From Capitella teleta (lineage: Eukaryota > Annelida > Polychaeta > Capitellidae), in assembly GCA_000328365.1 (NCBI GenBank), contig KB311659.1, positions 277,610 to 341,609 on the forward strand: a stretch of DNA of 64,000 nucleotides, written 5' to 3'. Under the pieces are notes generated by a model. The model did not search any database, was not told the origin of the DNA, and was given only the letters and a program-made list of their open reading frames with translations. A program made the translations under genes and the position numbers. Below are positions 11,081 through 22,987 of this stretch, piece by piece. Position 1 is the first letter of the stretch; each line of letters begins with the position of its first letter.

Positions 11081-11089
11081 GAGGGAAAT
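11041..11089. repeat. (GA)n microsatellite
   Basis: About 45 bases of nearly pure GA dinucleotides with a few interruptions. Frames through it on either strand encode only Arg-Glu or Ser-Leu runs. Confidence 0.9.
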
Positions 11090-12573
11090 GAAAAGACCTA
11101 CCACTGTTATTGATACCACGCATGGCTTACAACATACTGTGAATACGATAGAACTCTCCTTGCTTCTCTGACATGGGTATTTTATCTGGTTTACACTGCG
11201 CGATAAAACTGTCCAACAAATGAAGAATGATTGCAATGCCATAGAGAGATTTCACACTGTGAGCAAAACCGTGTTCTCTACCTGAAAAGAAGAAAAAGTT
11301 TCTATTTCCTCACAACACAATATGGGGTTCGGTAATGTCTTGGACAGCCTTCAAGTCTCCGGTTAAATCAACAAGCAGGCTTCTGCCAACGTAATGCAAC
11401 TGCGGCAGCATTATAAATATTAGCCAAACAAAGCTTGCAAGAAACTAAAGAAAGAAATATATGTTTGTGTGAAGTGCACCTCACAGCTACAAGAGATGCT
11501 CTCCATAATCCTCGAATGCTTCCCTTGGTGATATGTTCTCTCGGAGGAATTGCTTTTAGGTCAGGAGTCAATTTCAGTGGGATCTCTGAGCATTGTGTTG
11601 AAGACAAGCGGTTCTCTCCTTTTAGTCAACTCGATACCGGTCCAAGCTGATCAGCTTGCAGAGATTTAAAAGCCCTTTCTGATCCTTCAGAGACATAGAT
11701 GCTTCTCCAATCCTATTTATTCCCTTCGTTTTCTGTGGATCTATGGGGTGCTGCTGCCGTCGTTCTCTAGTATACGCTATTACTTTCAGCCTTATCGGTT
11801 ACCCTAAGGCTAAATGCATCACGTGTACGCGGCTAATCGCTATGCTGACCTCCTTCAGGTGCTGCAAGCTAATTAGATTTCTATGTATTTTCTCGAAATG
11901 CTTCTTTTCACCTTTATATAAGCTCAACTGACGCCTGCCCACACAAAACCGCCATGATTCGTGCTAATCCTTGTGTTTATCTAGAAAGGATTTTCCAGCT
12001 CGGCAAATGGCAACGAAACCCCTGGAGAACACAAGCGGATCAAACTTATGGATGTACACGTAGGGGTGCATCGTTAACTCTAACCGCCCACTGGTCTATC
12101 GGAGGTGAACATCAAAGAAGGGTGGACATGCATGCATCATTGAAAGGGTTGACGGTCTCTGAATCAGTCATACGAGGCGTGGTTATACGGTGGTTATACA
12201 CAATTACGGAAGTGAGATAAGGTTATTTACATGATTTTTTTTAGCAGTTTGTAGATAGATGCCAGATACTGCTCGCTAGTCGTGTGGATCAATCTATATA
12301 CTAACAAAAGTTTAAGCTTGATTTATCATTCATGATTTATGATTAGTCATTACAGCTGCTGCACATAAATATTTGATATAATACCACGGTACGAGGCTGC
12401 CATGCAGCCAACCAGCGTAGCTTTCTTATGTCTGATTACATCCGGGAGCTTACAAATTGATATTCTATATACGGGTTTATAAGTCTAATACTTAGGGTAA
12501 TACTAATCACTGGAAGCTACGTATTGCATGAATATTTAAGCATGTTTTGCATAGTTTGAGTGCCGTAAAACTC

Positions 12574-12597
12574 CATCCATTCATTCATTCATTCATT
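12574..12597. repeat. (ATTC)n microsatellite
   Basis: Five or so copies of the tetranucleotide ATTC. Confidence 0.9.
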
Positions 12598-14732
12598 TGC
12601 ATAGTTTGGGAATCCTGCGTGAATATTTTGCCTCGGCGAGTTCTCTGTGCAACTCAATCGTGCTCAAAAAATAAAAACACGTGAACATTCGCCCAAACAA
12701 AACATGAGACGCCGAGGAACACAAGAAAACCACATGAAAATGATCTCATTTAATTGCGTGATTGGCCTGAGCATGGGAACTACAACCGATTGACAGCCTT
12801 TATGCAACTCCTTGATTACTATTCAAAGTTGTTAATGGACAACTAACGGATCCGTAGTCCACAGAGAAACCACAACACACCGATCAATCAATTAGAAACG
12901 AAAACACGAGTGGACGCAAGTACGATCACGTGGGACTCAAGGAGTGAAAAAAAAAGAAGCTTTTTTTTTTTTTTTAGATGGGGTGCTCACAGGTAACAAT
13001 CCTCAAGGCATTTATCCCGTGCTGGGTGCAAACATCCCCAATTAGGAGTAAGCTGACCGGTAATCAAATATCTGAAATTGGACAATTATTGAATTTCATC
13101 TTATTCTGTAACATTACATTAACAGGTGGTTACCTGACAGGCCCTGACCATGCTTTGCAAGTTTGCCCCCTTATTATAGAGAAGCTTTTGCAAGCCAATC
13201 AGTGCTCTGTAAATGACATGGTTACGTCTTCAAGTGCTTATGCAAGTGGATCGTCATCCCGTTCAAAGAAACATGCACGGTCTCTGCAGACCCTCCCTGG
13301 AGTGCTGGTGCCTTGTTTATATAAAGTGTCCGATCAAGTGCCGAATTGTCTGGAATGTATAGTTCAAAGGTGTCTGTTTTATGGATTCTGTGGTAAAGAT
13401 AAGTTATGATTATCCGTCAAATGATTATTGGGGACCGGAAAGGTCCATGGCATTATGCACGTTCGTTATAGACTATAAATACAATGTAAATTTATAATAA
13501 TATGATAAAAACAACGTGGATATTCCATAAGGTGTCCCTGACCCAGCACGGTGCAAACGAACAAAACCTACGACAGTAGGATAATGCACAGGGTAGTTTA
13601 TCTTTAGGAAGCCACTTGCATTATCGCTCGAAGCAGCGGTTGCATGTTGACGTCACTACTTGCAATGTTACTCCTTTGAAATATACGGTTTACTTCCCAA
13701 CATAATTTGCATTCTCTGAGGAAGAAATGTGTCCGAAGTAGCGCATGATAAATTAGCTGGTAAATATTCCCAGGCCATATAATAAGAAAGCCCAGGAAAG
13801 CAAGTGGCATGCAACTATGAATACCGAGCAAATAAAGGTTTTTATCTAGTTCGAAAACTGTAAATGTCGACAGTGTGCGATCTAACATCGCTGTATGTGG
13901 CAATGCACACTTTTGTTCCATCATCCTAAGCTATTTATACCAAGAGCAACGTGTGGGAGTTTGTCTAAGTGCCACATTAGGTGATGTTTGTATCCTATTA
14001 CGTTTATTCTTATGGTACATCTTGGTACATTTCCCCTACCCAATATTTATATCAATTATCCGACAGTTTTAATGTGTTCAGTGCATTTCTTAGCATTTTC
14101 CTAATGAGCTTTTGTTGTCAGTTTTGTTGTCAATGGACCTATGCGGACTAATCGAGAAACGAGGATCTGAAATAGAGATTAAATTTTCACATAGCAGAGG
14201 ACTTGATAAAGGTACAAGGTGAGTATATCTTGGGATTTCTGGTGAGAATGCGTTACAGAGAATTCTCGTCCTTGGTGGTGAGGGTGTTCAACGACAAACG
14301 CATGCAACCCATAGGGGACCAATAAAGACCAGTTATATCAATTATAGCGATTAGGTTCATCTTATAATAACATAATATTTTGTTAAGACGGTGCTCCTGA
14401 GAAGTGTCAATTTCGTTCACCGTAACTTGACTGTCAATTAGTATAAGAGCTCAACAACCAGATTCATTCCCAATTTTTAGAAACATTCTCCTAGCAGCTA
14501 ATCTTATTTACATGTGAAATAACATTTGTCTTCTCGGTGGATCCATTTTTTTTAGCATTACGTTTACAGCAGCTGTGTATACGAAGCGCCCGTGCTGACG
14601 GTGAACTCCGTCTATAGCGCAAAAACAAGGCAAAATGAACTTATACTACAGCAAGAATATGTTTATTATATCACAGACAAGCCCAGATTTAATAAAGTTG
14701 ATATTTGAAGAAAAAATAACCCCCACCCTCTT

Positions 14733-14738
14733 AAAAAA

Positions 14739-14772
<34 letters not shown>
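14733..14772. repeat. Poly(A) tract followed by (TA)n
   Basis: Twenty-four A followed by about nine TA units and an AAATAAATAA run. It could be the degraded tail of a retroposon, but no body was recognised upstream. Confidence 0.85.
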
Positions 14773-14774
<2 letters not shown>

Positions 14775-17330
14775 TAAATAATAATACAAAAATAAAATGA
14801 AATAAATAAAACGGTGACTATGTTGTGAGTTCATCTTAGTTATCTTCAGTTTTCTAGCTGTCAATCCTGCGAGATGGCTTGTTGTGCGGGACATTGCTTC
14901 TTGTTTGACCATTTGAAAGTGAGACTTTAATGCCTGATAAAGGAATCTGCTGCCTGAATACACTTCCACCGTCCACTCGTCGGTAAGTGTCGGAGCCGAT
15001 CGAGCGTTTCCGGAAAACCAATGCTGTAAGCGGAGTCACTTCCTGGTGCTTTTTTTTTTCCGTTTTTTCGTTTTGTTTTCATTTTGTTTTATTTTGTTTC
15101 TTTTTTTTCATGTATGAATCCTGGGGTCACTAGCTCCTTCGACGCTTTTGTTGAACCATCAAACTGCCTAACAACAACATGAACCGAGGCGAAACAAAGA
15201 GGACACGTTGTGCCTGACGAACATGGGAAGCAACATATGTTGACCCCATTGCGAGGAATTCCAAGGTCTATTAGGAGATTAGCTGCAATGGTTGCCCAGG
15301 GCTCAGCTCTCTTTGATGTATGACTTCGTAACGAGGAAGTTGCATGGTGGTAACCGTACACTTCACAGGTTAACAGCCTCTTGCCAATCTGTTGAATTCT
15401 TCATACCATGTATTATATTTCCAAGTGTCCCGGCGTAGCATTGTTCTTGCATTGATTGAATGGAATACACAAACGTACCTGGTTCTATTGTTATAAATGG
15501 GTTTTTCTATGTTAACAAGTGGTATGGTTAATCGGCATGTATAATATCCTAGATGTATGAAAGGACAAGATTTATTCCATGAGAGCTCTGGGATGTTCGC
15601 GAATTATCGTTTCTACACCTTGATGCTGGAGAGGCGCCCGGCGTATAGCCCTGGCTCTTTAACTGCCCTGAAGGAGAACGTTTTATCTTCCCACCGAACC
15701 CCCTAACCGTTCGATCAAGGCCTTTCCATCACCTCCCCCGATCCAGATTCCATAGGGCCGAGCAATCAACCAAAGTGCCAACGAAATACCAAGTCTAATT
15801 TGTTCACAGTTTTTGCTTTATCGTGGCATCAAAGTTTTACAGTCGGTGGTACATCTCAGCCAAAAGGAAATGTCATTCATTCAGCAGCGCCCAGTGGAAT
15901 ATGAGAATGATTGGACGAACAAACTCGAATCACGAGCTTAAGTACCACAGAGGAATTTCCCAAGTTTGCAGCTATGCGACACAATCAGGTGAAACGACTC
16001 TAAGGACACTGTAGGGTAAGATGGGGTTGACTGACAGTCTCAGAGGATTTGATTCGTGCTTCGGTCCCGTGTGAAATCAAGGGAGTGTCTTCCTTTGGGT
16101 AGATTGGTCTTATTCGGTGACGGGGCCTAATACGTCAGAGCCATTCTGAATAATTAAAGGGATATATTGGTCGGGGGTCTTATATGAAACTCAGGAACAA
16201 TACCCTTAGGTAGGCACACACATATGCTTCTTTAATTATTGAGTAGAGGCAGTCGCAATCACCGTTGAACCCAGGACCTCAATATAGCTGAGTGCAGCTA
16301 CCTGACTATGTTGTACTCAATCAAGGGCATGGCCTGTGTAATCTGGTGTATCTATTCTTAGCCATCCCAACGTGGCATTGTCGTAAAGACTCAGCCAGGT
16401 GTGAGGTAAGTGTAAATTAAATTTCCAAGAAGCAATACGAAGCCACTGCTCATTATGGCCCCACGTCCTACTATTAAAATATCCAAAGAAGATCTTCTCT
16501 AGGGTCAATCAAGTTCTTTGCAATTGAACGTGAGGTTTTTGAAGAGGGACTTCAGTTCAAGGCAAAAAAAGAAGGTGCAATTGAATATTTTTTCCTCTTC
16601 GTCAATTCGTCCAATTTTCGTAGATTCGTGCATTGATTTTGAGATAGGAGTGAGAGAAAGTAACCTCTCCTCGGGTGGCGAGCGATGATCCTTCTCTCTC
16701 AAAGAAATTGATTGAATGCAAGGAGAAGGTTCATCCGCATGAAATGGCTTGATTCGTGTCCTGGATTGATTCAGCTCTCCTCCCCTTCTCACTTCCCCAA
16801 GGTCATTTCCGGATCTTGTGATCCAGAAGAATCCGGGCTTCAGGATTAGTGACCCAGCGTCTTTCACCGGAAGCTTGCAGCACATGTTGTTCCAACACGT
16901 TCTACGATTACAGAGAGTGAGGAAATTACGTCGCGTTTCATCGCATACACCTATTGTTCAGTTTATCATTGCTACAGCTTGTTCCCTTTAGCTTAATCTG
17001 AAATGATTGCGACCCGCTTTTCCATAACGCCTCTAGGAAGGCATCCCATTATGATTGTCGGAGGCACAAGGTTGCTGTCAGCGTGTGCCAAGCTTCATTT
17101 CTCATCGATCAAAGCAGCGAACCTCTCCTTCGTGCTAGTGGAGGAAGCATTGGTATTGAAATACTCTTCTGCTATGGGAAATAGATATTATGGAAGGCAT
17201 TCACCTGTTGCCTTCTATTTAGCTCTACATTCGTCAAATCAAGGTTGTTCGTTCAATTGTTTCCCCCGTTTTTGAGAGCATTGCTGATAATGATAATTAT
17301 GGTGGAAGAGGGCGGGATTTAAGTTAATCT

Positions 17331-17502
17331 ACACGTGAAAAGGAACGGAGAAAAATCTCCAATTAAGGTGTGCTTCCTTCAGCTGACAATTTGTAAGAGA
17401 TCGAGGGCGAGGTGTCTAAAGCGTGGCAGAGCTTAACAAAGAGCGTGCCGCCGCACGCTGATTGACTAATAATTATTTATTTAATGAATATTCATGATTA
17501 TA
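17331..17502 (-). repeat. Paired element, copy A (inverted relative to 39.4 kb)
   Basis: Read on the minus strand this begins TATAATCATGAATATTCATT, continues through CAATCAGCGTGCGGCGGC, then TTTAGACA, CAGCTGAAG and CCGTTCCTTTTCACGT. The same order of blocks appears on the plus strand at 39382-39536. It holds the 12-base palindrome ATGAATATTCAT and the hairpin GCGTGC-GGCG-GCACGC (17443-17458 on the plus strand). There is no open frame and no terminal repeats were noticed. It may be a duplicated non-coding regulatory element, a structured RNA or an old non-autonomous transposon. Confidence 0.75.
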
Positions 17503-20500
17503 ATTATGCAATGTACATTATGAGAGTGAAAAGTGAATTCATTTAGCATGTTATTGGAACATATCAATATCGTCAATTAGAAACAGAAAAAAAAATATAT
17601 ATCCCAAAAGATAGTTCATTCAACACATAACTATTTCATTTCATATACTTAGAAACTGTATGTATATCAGTCCGCATTTAATTTCTAAATAAAATCCGGC
17701 CTGACGGTCGAGCACTTCTCTGCCAGAAGATTTCAGTGTAGCAGTCGGTGAACTATGACACTCAGTTGGTCAGAATTTATCATAATTTATACTTGACGTC
17801 AACCTTGGTCGCGACCCCCTTACAGGGAGACATTATTGTGTGGGATATGTTGTTGACTCATTAACGCTGGACAATTCTAACCTCTATAAGAGGGTTACTA
17901 CTATTGATGACGCAGTAATCGAATTTAGAGTAATATACTAATTTATGTTGATCTTGGTTTATAAATGGCAGGAGGTTGGAATGTGTTATATTGGAAACAA
18001 TTAAGTGTTTTATTGAACATAGCTTTGAAGGTTAAAAAATTATTAACGGAAAAGTTGGTGAATACCCATGATTAACAGCCAATTAAATGAATGCGGTTCG
18101 TTTGAAAAGTTCTACTGTCATGTTGTTCATTTAGCTCCTACTTGCATTTGTTTACTTTCACTATTAAATGCTGAATATCTTGGGATAGTTGTGCTACATT
18201 AGAAGCTATAATGAATTTGATTAAATGCCTTAAAGACTGACACGATGCGTAACACAATCTACATGTGCATTCGTAATAAAATAATTATACTAACTCGCAC
18301 TACAAGTGCATGTATCATGATAATAATTTACCATCTCGCGAGACACCCAGTGGAATTAGCACATATGATGTTAGAATGCTTCTTCATTCAACAAAGGCGC
18401 CGTTCGTTTAACTTTTGACCCTCATGGATGACTACCAAACTGAACGATGGCAGTCTTATCAGACTGTTGAACCATAGGCGGTGGTTATCTGCCTGTTGTT
18501 TGTACGTATCTCCTTGGGCTGTCTTTGGCGAGATAAATTTTCTTCGCGTCATCTTGACCATTTCAGCCATAGCAATAGATACGTTATTCACCCTACTATC
18601 TACAACATAACTGTTGTTTTTTTTGTAATCAATTTACACTGAATATCAATGTTTTGTCCTCTCCTCTAGATTAATCTCCCTGTGTTCAAAAGATCTGATA
18701 TAAGATATAATCTACATAAATAAACATATCACTGGTATGCAAATGTGTCTTTCCGATTTAAAAATCACGGTTGGGTTACCAGACAATTCTCATATCATGT
18801 CTTAGACACAGACCTTCATTTAATTCTCTTATCTGTGACGAAATGGCAGTTCAAATTTCTTTTCACAGCATAACTATGCCCCAAGACAATTGAATCCATC
18901 CGATTCTTCGCCGCACATAGAGGCCTGAAATCGATAGCTCAGTCCATCTGTGCTGGCTCTAATTCAATTCACTTGAACGTTTCATTGACATCCAAGTTGA
19001 GGTCTTGTGACCTGCTCCTCGGGGCAAACCAATGACCTAATGTGACCTTGTGACCTACTTTACGCTTAGCAGATTCAGCCTCTATAAAGAGACCAACTTT
19101 AGTGGGTTCTTTAGCAGCAAAATGTCCCCTTCCCTTGGAGAGTACCTCTAACAAGCAATCTAAGCAATTTAGACAGAGAGTCATGTTCGTCCAAGGTCCA
19201 TGAAAACTAAAAATCCCCCATTACAACTGTTACAAAAGTCATACTAGGTAATAAACGGTGCAATTTATAAGCAATAGTTGTTGTCACACCTCTAGAGAAT
19301 CTTGGCTAAGATATAACCTCCTTCGGCTGAGCATATCCCAAACGAACACCAGCTAGCTTTGATCAAGTAGCTCATGCACATCCCGACCTCTTTGCATAGA
19401 AGGCTGGAGTGATCAATGACAACTATTGAGTCCCATATTTGCTCTTATGCCCTCGTGAATAATGACAGAACAGCTCAGTTCCTTGACATGAACATGTACA
19501 GCGAAGAAGAAAGGTATCGATATTGAAAGCTGAGATGAAATCCGATTGTCTGAGTCGTTTTATCTGAAGCTAGAGAAGCACCTGAACTTCTGCAATGGAG
19601 ACGGATGGCCTAAAGGAGCCCCTTGTCTTCAGATGATGGATGCCAGGTCTAGGGACAGAAAGGAGAAATGAACATCTGTCATGATACAGGAGACAGGCAT
19701 AGAATGCAGCGATCCATACTTCTTCAATAGAGAAAAAGTCACACATTGATGATGAAAAGTCAAGGACGGAGTGAGATATTTCTTACATCATAGACATGTT
19801 TTTCTACACAAAAGCATTGCTTATGATATATTGGAATATGAGCTCAGATAAGCCAACCAGTGGCGAAAGTATGCACGGTCGGTGGCACAGGATGAGAGTC
19901 ATAATTTATTATGAGAAGATGCTCTTATCAAAGTGAGGCTATCATTGAACACGGTTTATATGAATCATGTGCAATGTAATTGCGAGAGAGCAATACTTAC
20001 ACTTTAAGGAGCATTTCTCTGTATGAAGGTAGGAGTAGGGACCTACAGGGCACTTTAGAATTGGGAGTGATTGTAGCCAGGGGCATGAAGGCTGAGTGAG
20101 GAGCTCCATCGTCCCTTTTTTAGCCATCTCACCTGCCTCACCATCCTGGATCGATGAGAGAAATGCCTAAAAGAAGCGTGTGGGCATTCCAAGCACGGAA
20201 TAGAGATCTGAAAGCCTGTCTGATTTCTCCACGTGTGCAATGCGGAATATTAACAGATCTCCTCTCTTTGATTTCCAATAACACTTGCATAGTAAACATG
20301 TCTAATTTGAAGATGGATATCGAGCTTGTAGAATACGTACGTGATGGAAGGGTTTGTTTTTGACATTCTGTATTGCAAAGTTAATCATAGATTATTATCT
20401 TTTAGGACTGAGATCCCCTCCTCTAAAATTGCTCCATTTATCTCTACGTAGAATGATGGTTCTTCTATGCGTTGGTAAGTATTCCGGATGAATAGAACAT

Positions 20501-22146
20501 TTTTTATTTTGCACAATGGGATAAGATACTGAACACCTAGCAGTGCTGTGCGACTTCCGCCTTAAGCCTAATAATACCACAGAATGAATCAATTGTCAGC
20601 AGTGCAAAAATAGCTGCAATATAATCATCATCAATTTTCATGTTGTAACAATCCTGTAATTTCACACTTGAGCAGATGCCTTCACATCAACGATAATAAA
20701 GATGGACAGTTGCCAAAATGGACCAGATTACATCCACAGAGATTGCGACAAAGATCTACTAGTCACACGACATGATTACAATTCGGATCCCAAGATGTGT
20801 GGCTGTATGCCAATTGATCAGCATTTTATCAGTCATCTTCGAATATCCAAAGCTATCAATCAGATGCTCATTCAACCGTCATCAGACCATGGCTGGAATT
20901 GTAACCGGACTTCGTGGCGTATAGAGCAATGACATATATATTTGAACCCTCAAATTTAGATGGACGGCTGGCTATATGATTTTAAGAGATGGGCAATAAT
21001 TAGCTCCTCGAAAGAGCTATACTTGGTGATGTTACTGCATACATCCAGGACTATTTATTGCCCATCTGAGGTTGTTGGCTATCTTTATACGACAATGGAA
21101 TACCAAGTCTTTTGTGGGGATATCAAAGGAGGTGTGTCAATTGCAAAGGCTGAAATCCTTCTCCTAATCAATTACCTCCATGCCTCTAATGAGGATAGTT
21201 GGTCTCATTAGTCGTAAAGTGATAGGTGACATTTTTGTACTCACAGGCAATAAATAGGACACTAATGAATCTACAGAGACAGCCAGCTCACAGGTGTGCT
21301 CACAGGAGGGTGTGTGAGAGAGGGAGAGATATGCCGGGCGCTGTACCTCTTTTGAACCATGGACACCAACGCAGCTCACAAGCGGTCAAAGTGAATCAGT
21401 GTCATGGTCGCCAACAAACTTCGACGTTCATCCGTCATTCAAACTTTACAAATTAACCACTTGGCAATTTAAGCCTGGTGCAATTACCATATATTATCAT
21501 TCGCAGGTGTTCCCCAACCAGAGATGAAGCACCCTCGAGGGAGTACAGGGATTCCTCGACCGGTAAAGAGCGGGCGGGGATCCATCCAGAAGACGTGCAG
21601 CTACCCCTGATTGATCGAACCCTGGATGATTCTCTGAAACCCCTTTGCCATTTATAGCACACAAGCGGTAACGAGGGTTTGCCTGGCGTGTTTCAGGGGC
21701 GTTTTCTACGCTCCAACCGAAATGGAAATAATTTTGCTTTGACTTACGATGTCCTCAATTGATGGTGTTGCTCTTCCGTTTTTTGCTTTCTCGGGAAATT
21801 GATCCCGGAAGTTAGAGTGATGGGAATTTGATTTGTTTTCGTTCTCGTTAATCAGTGATGATGAATCGTAGCATTTCTTTATATGGCTTATTGCTAGGTG
21901 TTGCTCTCTGATGGTCTATGGGTTTTATGTGTAATTATATCATATCCATATACAATAGGAGAGTTGGTGGCCGAGAGTTGGCAGCGTGCTTGTCTCGAAG
22001 GGACTTGGCGCTGACCACGTTGTGTCCTTATTTGAGTAACTGAACTTCTGCTTACTACCTTGGACAAAATGAGCCTTATTTGTTTCAGATTTTAAATGTG
22101 CCCAAGAAAAACCATGAATATCCCCCGCCGATTACTTGTATGTGCC

Positions 22147-22245
22147 CAAGCAGTAGCTCAGTGGAGCAGAAATATCGCTATGCATTGTTGTACATATCAA
22201 TGTACTGAATCAATTGATGCATATTGCAAGACCCTAGTTCAAATA
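22147..22245 (+). repeat. tRNA-like fossil, possible SINE head
   Basis: Contains a good A box (AGTAGCTCAGTGGAGC) and, about 80 bases on, a degraded B-box-like CTAGTTCAAAT. The spacing and lost arms argue against a functional tRNA. A second, weaker tRNA-like stretch lies at 21966-22030 (GGTGGCCGAGAGTTGGC). Confidence 0.35.
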
Positions 22246-22912
22246 ATAAATAAGCTGGAAGCGAAAAAATTGCTCTAACCTTGACCTTCAAATTTATACC
22301 ACACTCGCAAAATTGCATGTACTACATGTACTACAATCTGCATATTTCGAAGAATTACACTTCTCAGAGTTTTGTGCACTGGCGTATTAAAAATCGTTCA
22401 CGGACTTCGCACTTCGCATGAATCCGCATTTTAGTCACAATCCGTATTCTACCATAACGCCATCCGTGTTCAGTAAATGGCAAACGTTTTATGTGAAACG
22501 TTTCGAATAACTGGTTGATTAGGAATAAAAGGCAAATTTAAATGTTTTTAAGATGTTCTTACGATCAATGTTCGCCAGATTTTGAACACAAATAATGAAT
22601 GGTCTAAATAACATAACGTCACATCATGTGGAAGCCGATGACATTGTTTGATTGTGACTTAACGACATGCGTAACAGAGAAACCCTGATCGTGTCCTGGA
22701 GAGAACCGTTATGACTGCAACCGAGAGAATCGTTATGATGAAAACCGGATGTTATCAAAAATGCATTTCTCATCAATTCGCAGTAAATTCGTAGCGGTTG
22801 TCGTGTAGCAGTGCGCACACGTTTTGACATGAATTTGACAATTCTGATTGGAAGTAATTTGGACTGTCCAATCATGAGTCGAAGAAGTTTGTCCGAATTG
22901 ATATCAAAGGTT

Positions 22913-22987
22913 GCAAAAAAAACAAAAAAAACAAACAAACACAAAAAACAAAAAACAAAAAAAAAAAAACAAAAAAAAAAAAAACAC
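22913..22987. repeat. A-rich tract with C interruptions
   Basis: About 75 bases of A runs broken by single C. It accounts for the poly-Lys and poly-Phe frames on both strands here. It may be a retroposon tail. Confidence 0.9.

Larger units (their letters stand above)
8697..17330. other. Gene-free stretch
   Basis: No supported gene. Several open frames of 60-143 codons (for example 12978-13409) lack recognisable domains or splice context. The segment near 16540-16900 is less AT-rich and less repetitive than its surroundings and could be conserved regulatory DNA. Simple repeats inside are listed separately. Confidence 0.5.

Noticed and set aside
12978-13409. A 143-codon plus-strand frame
   Set aside because: Long for this AT content, but no domain, signal peptide or homologue was recognised and it follows a poly(T) run. 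Not enough to call a gene.
16250-16315. A tRNA-like stretch on the minus strand (GGTCCTGGGTTCAACGG)
   Set aside because: Only a T-arm-like word; no cloverleaf.
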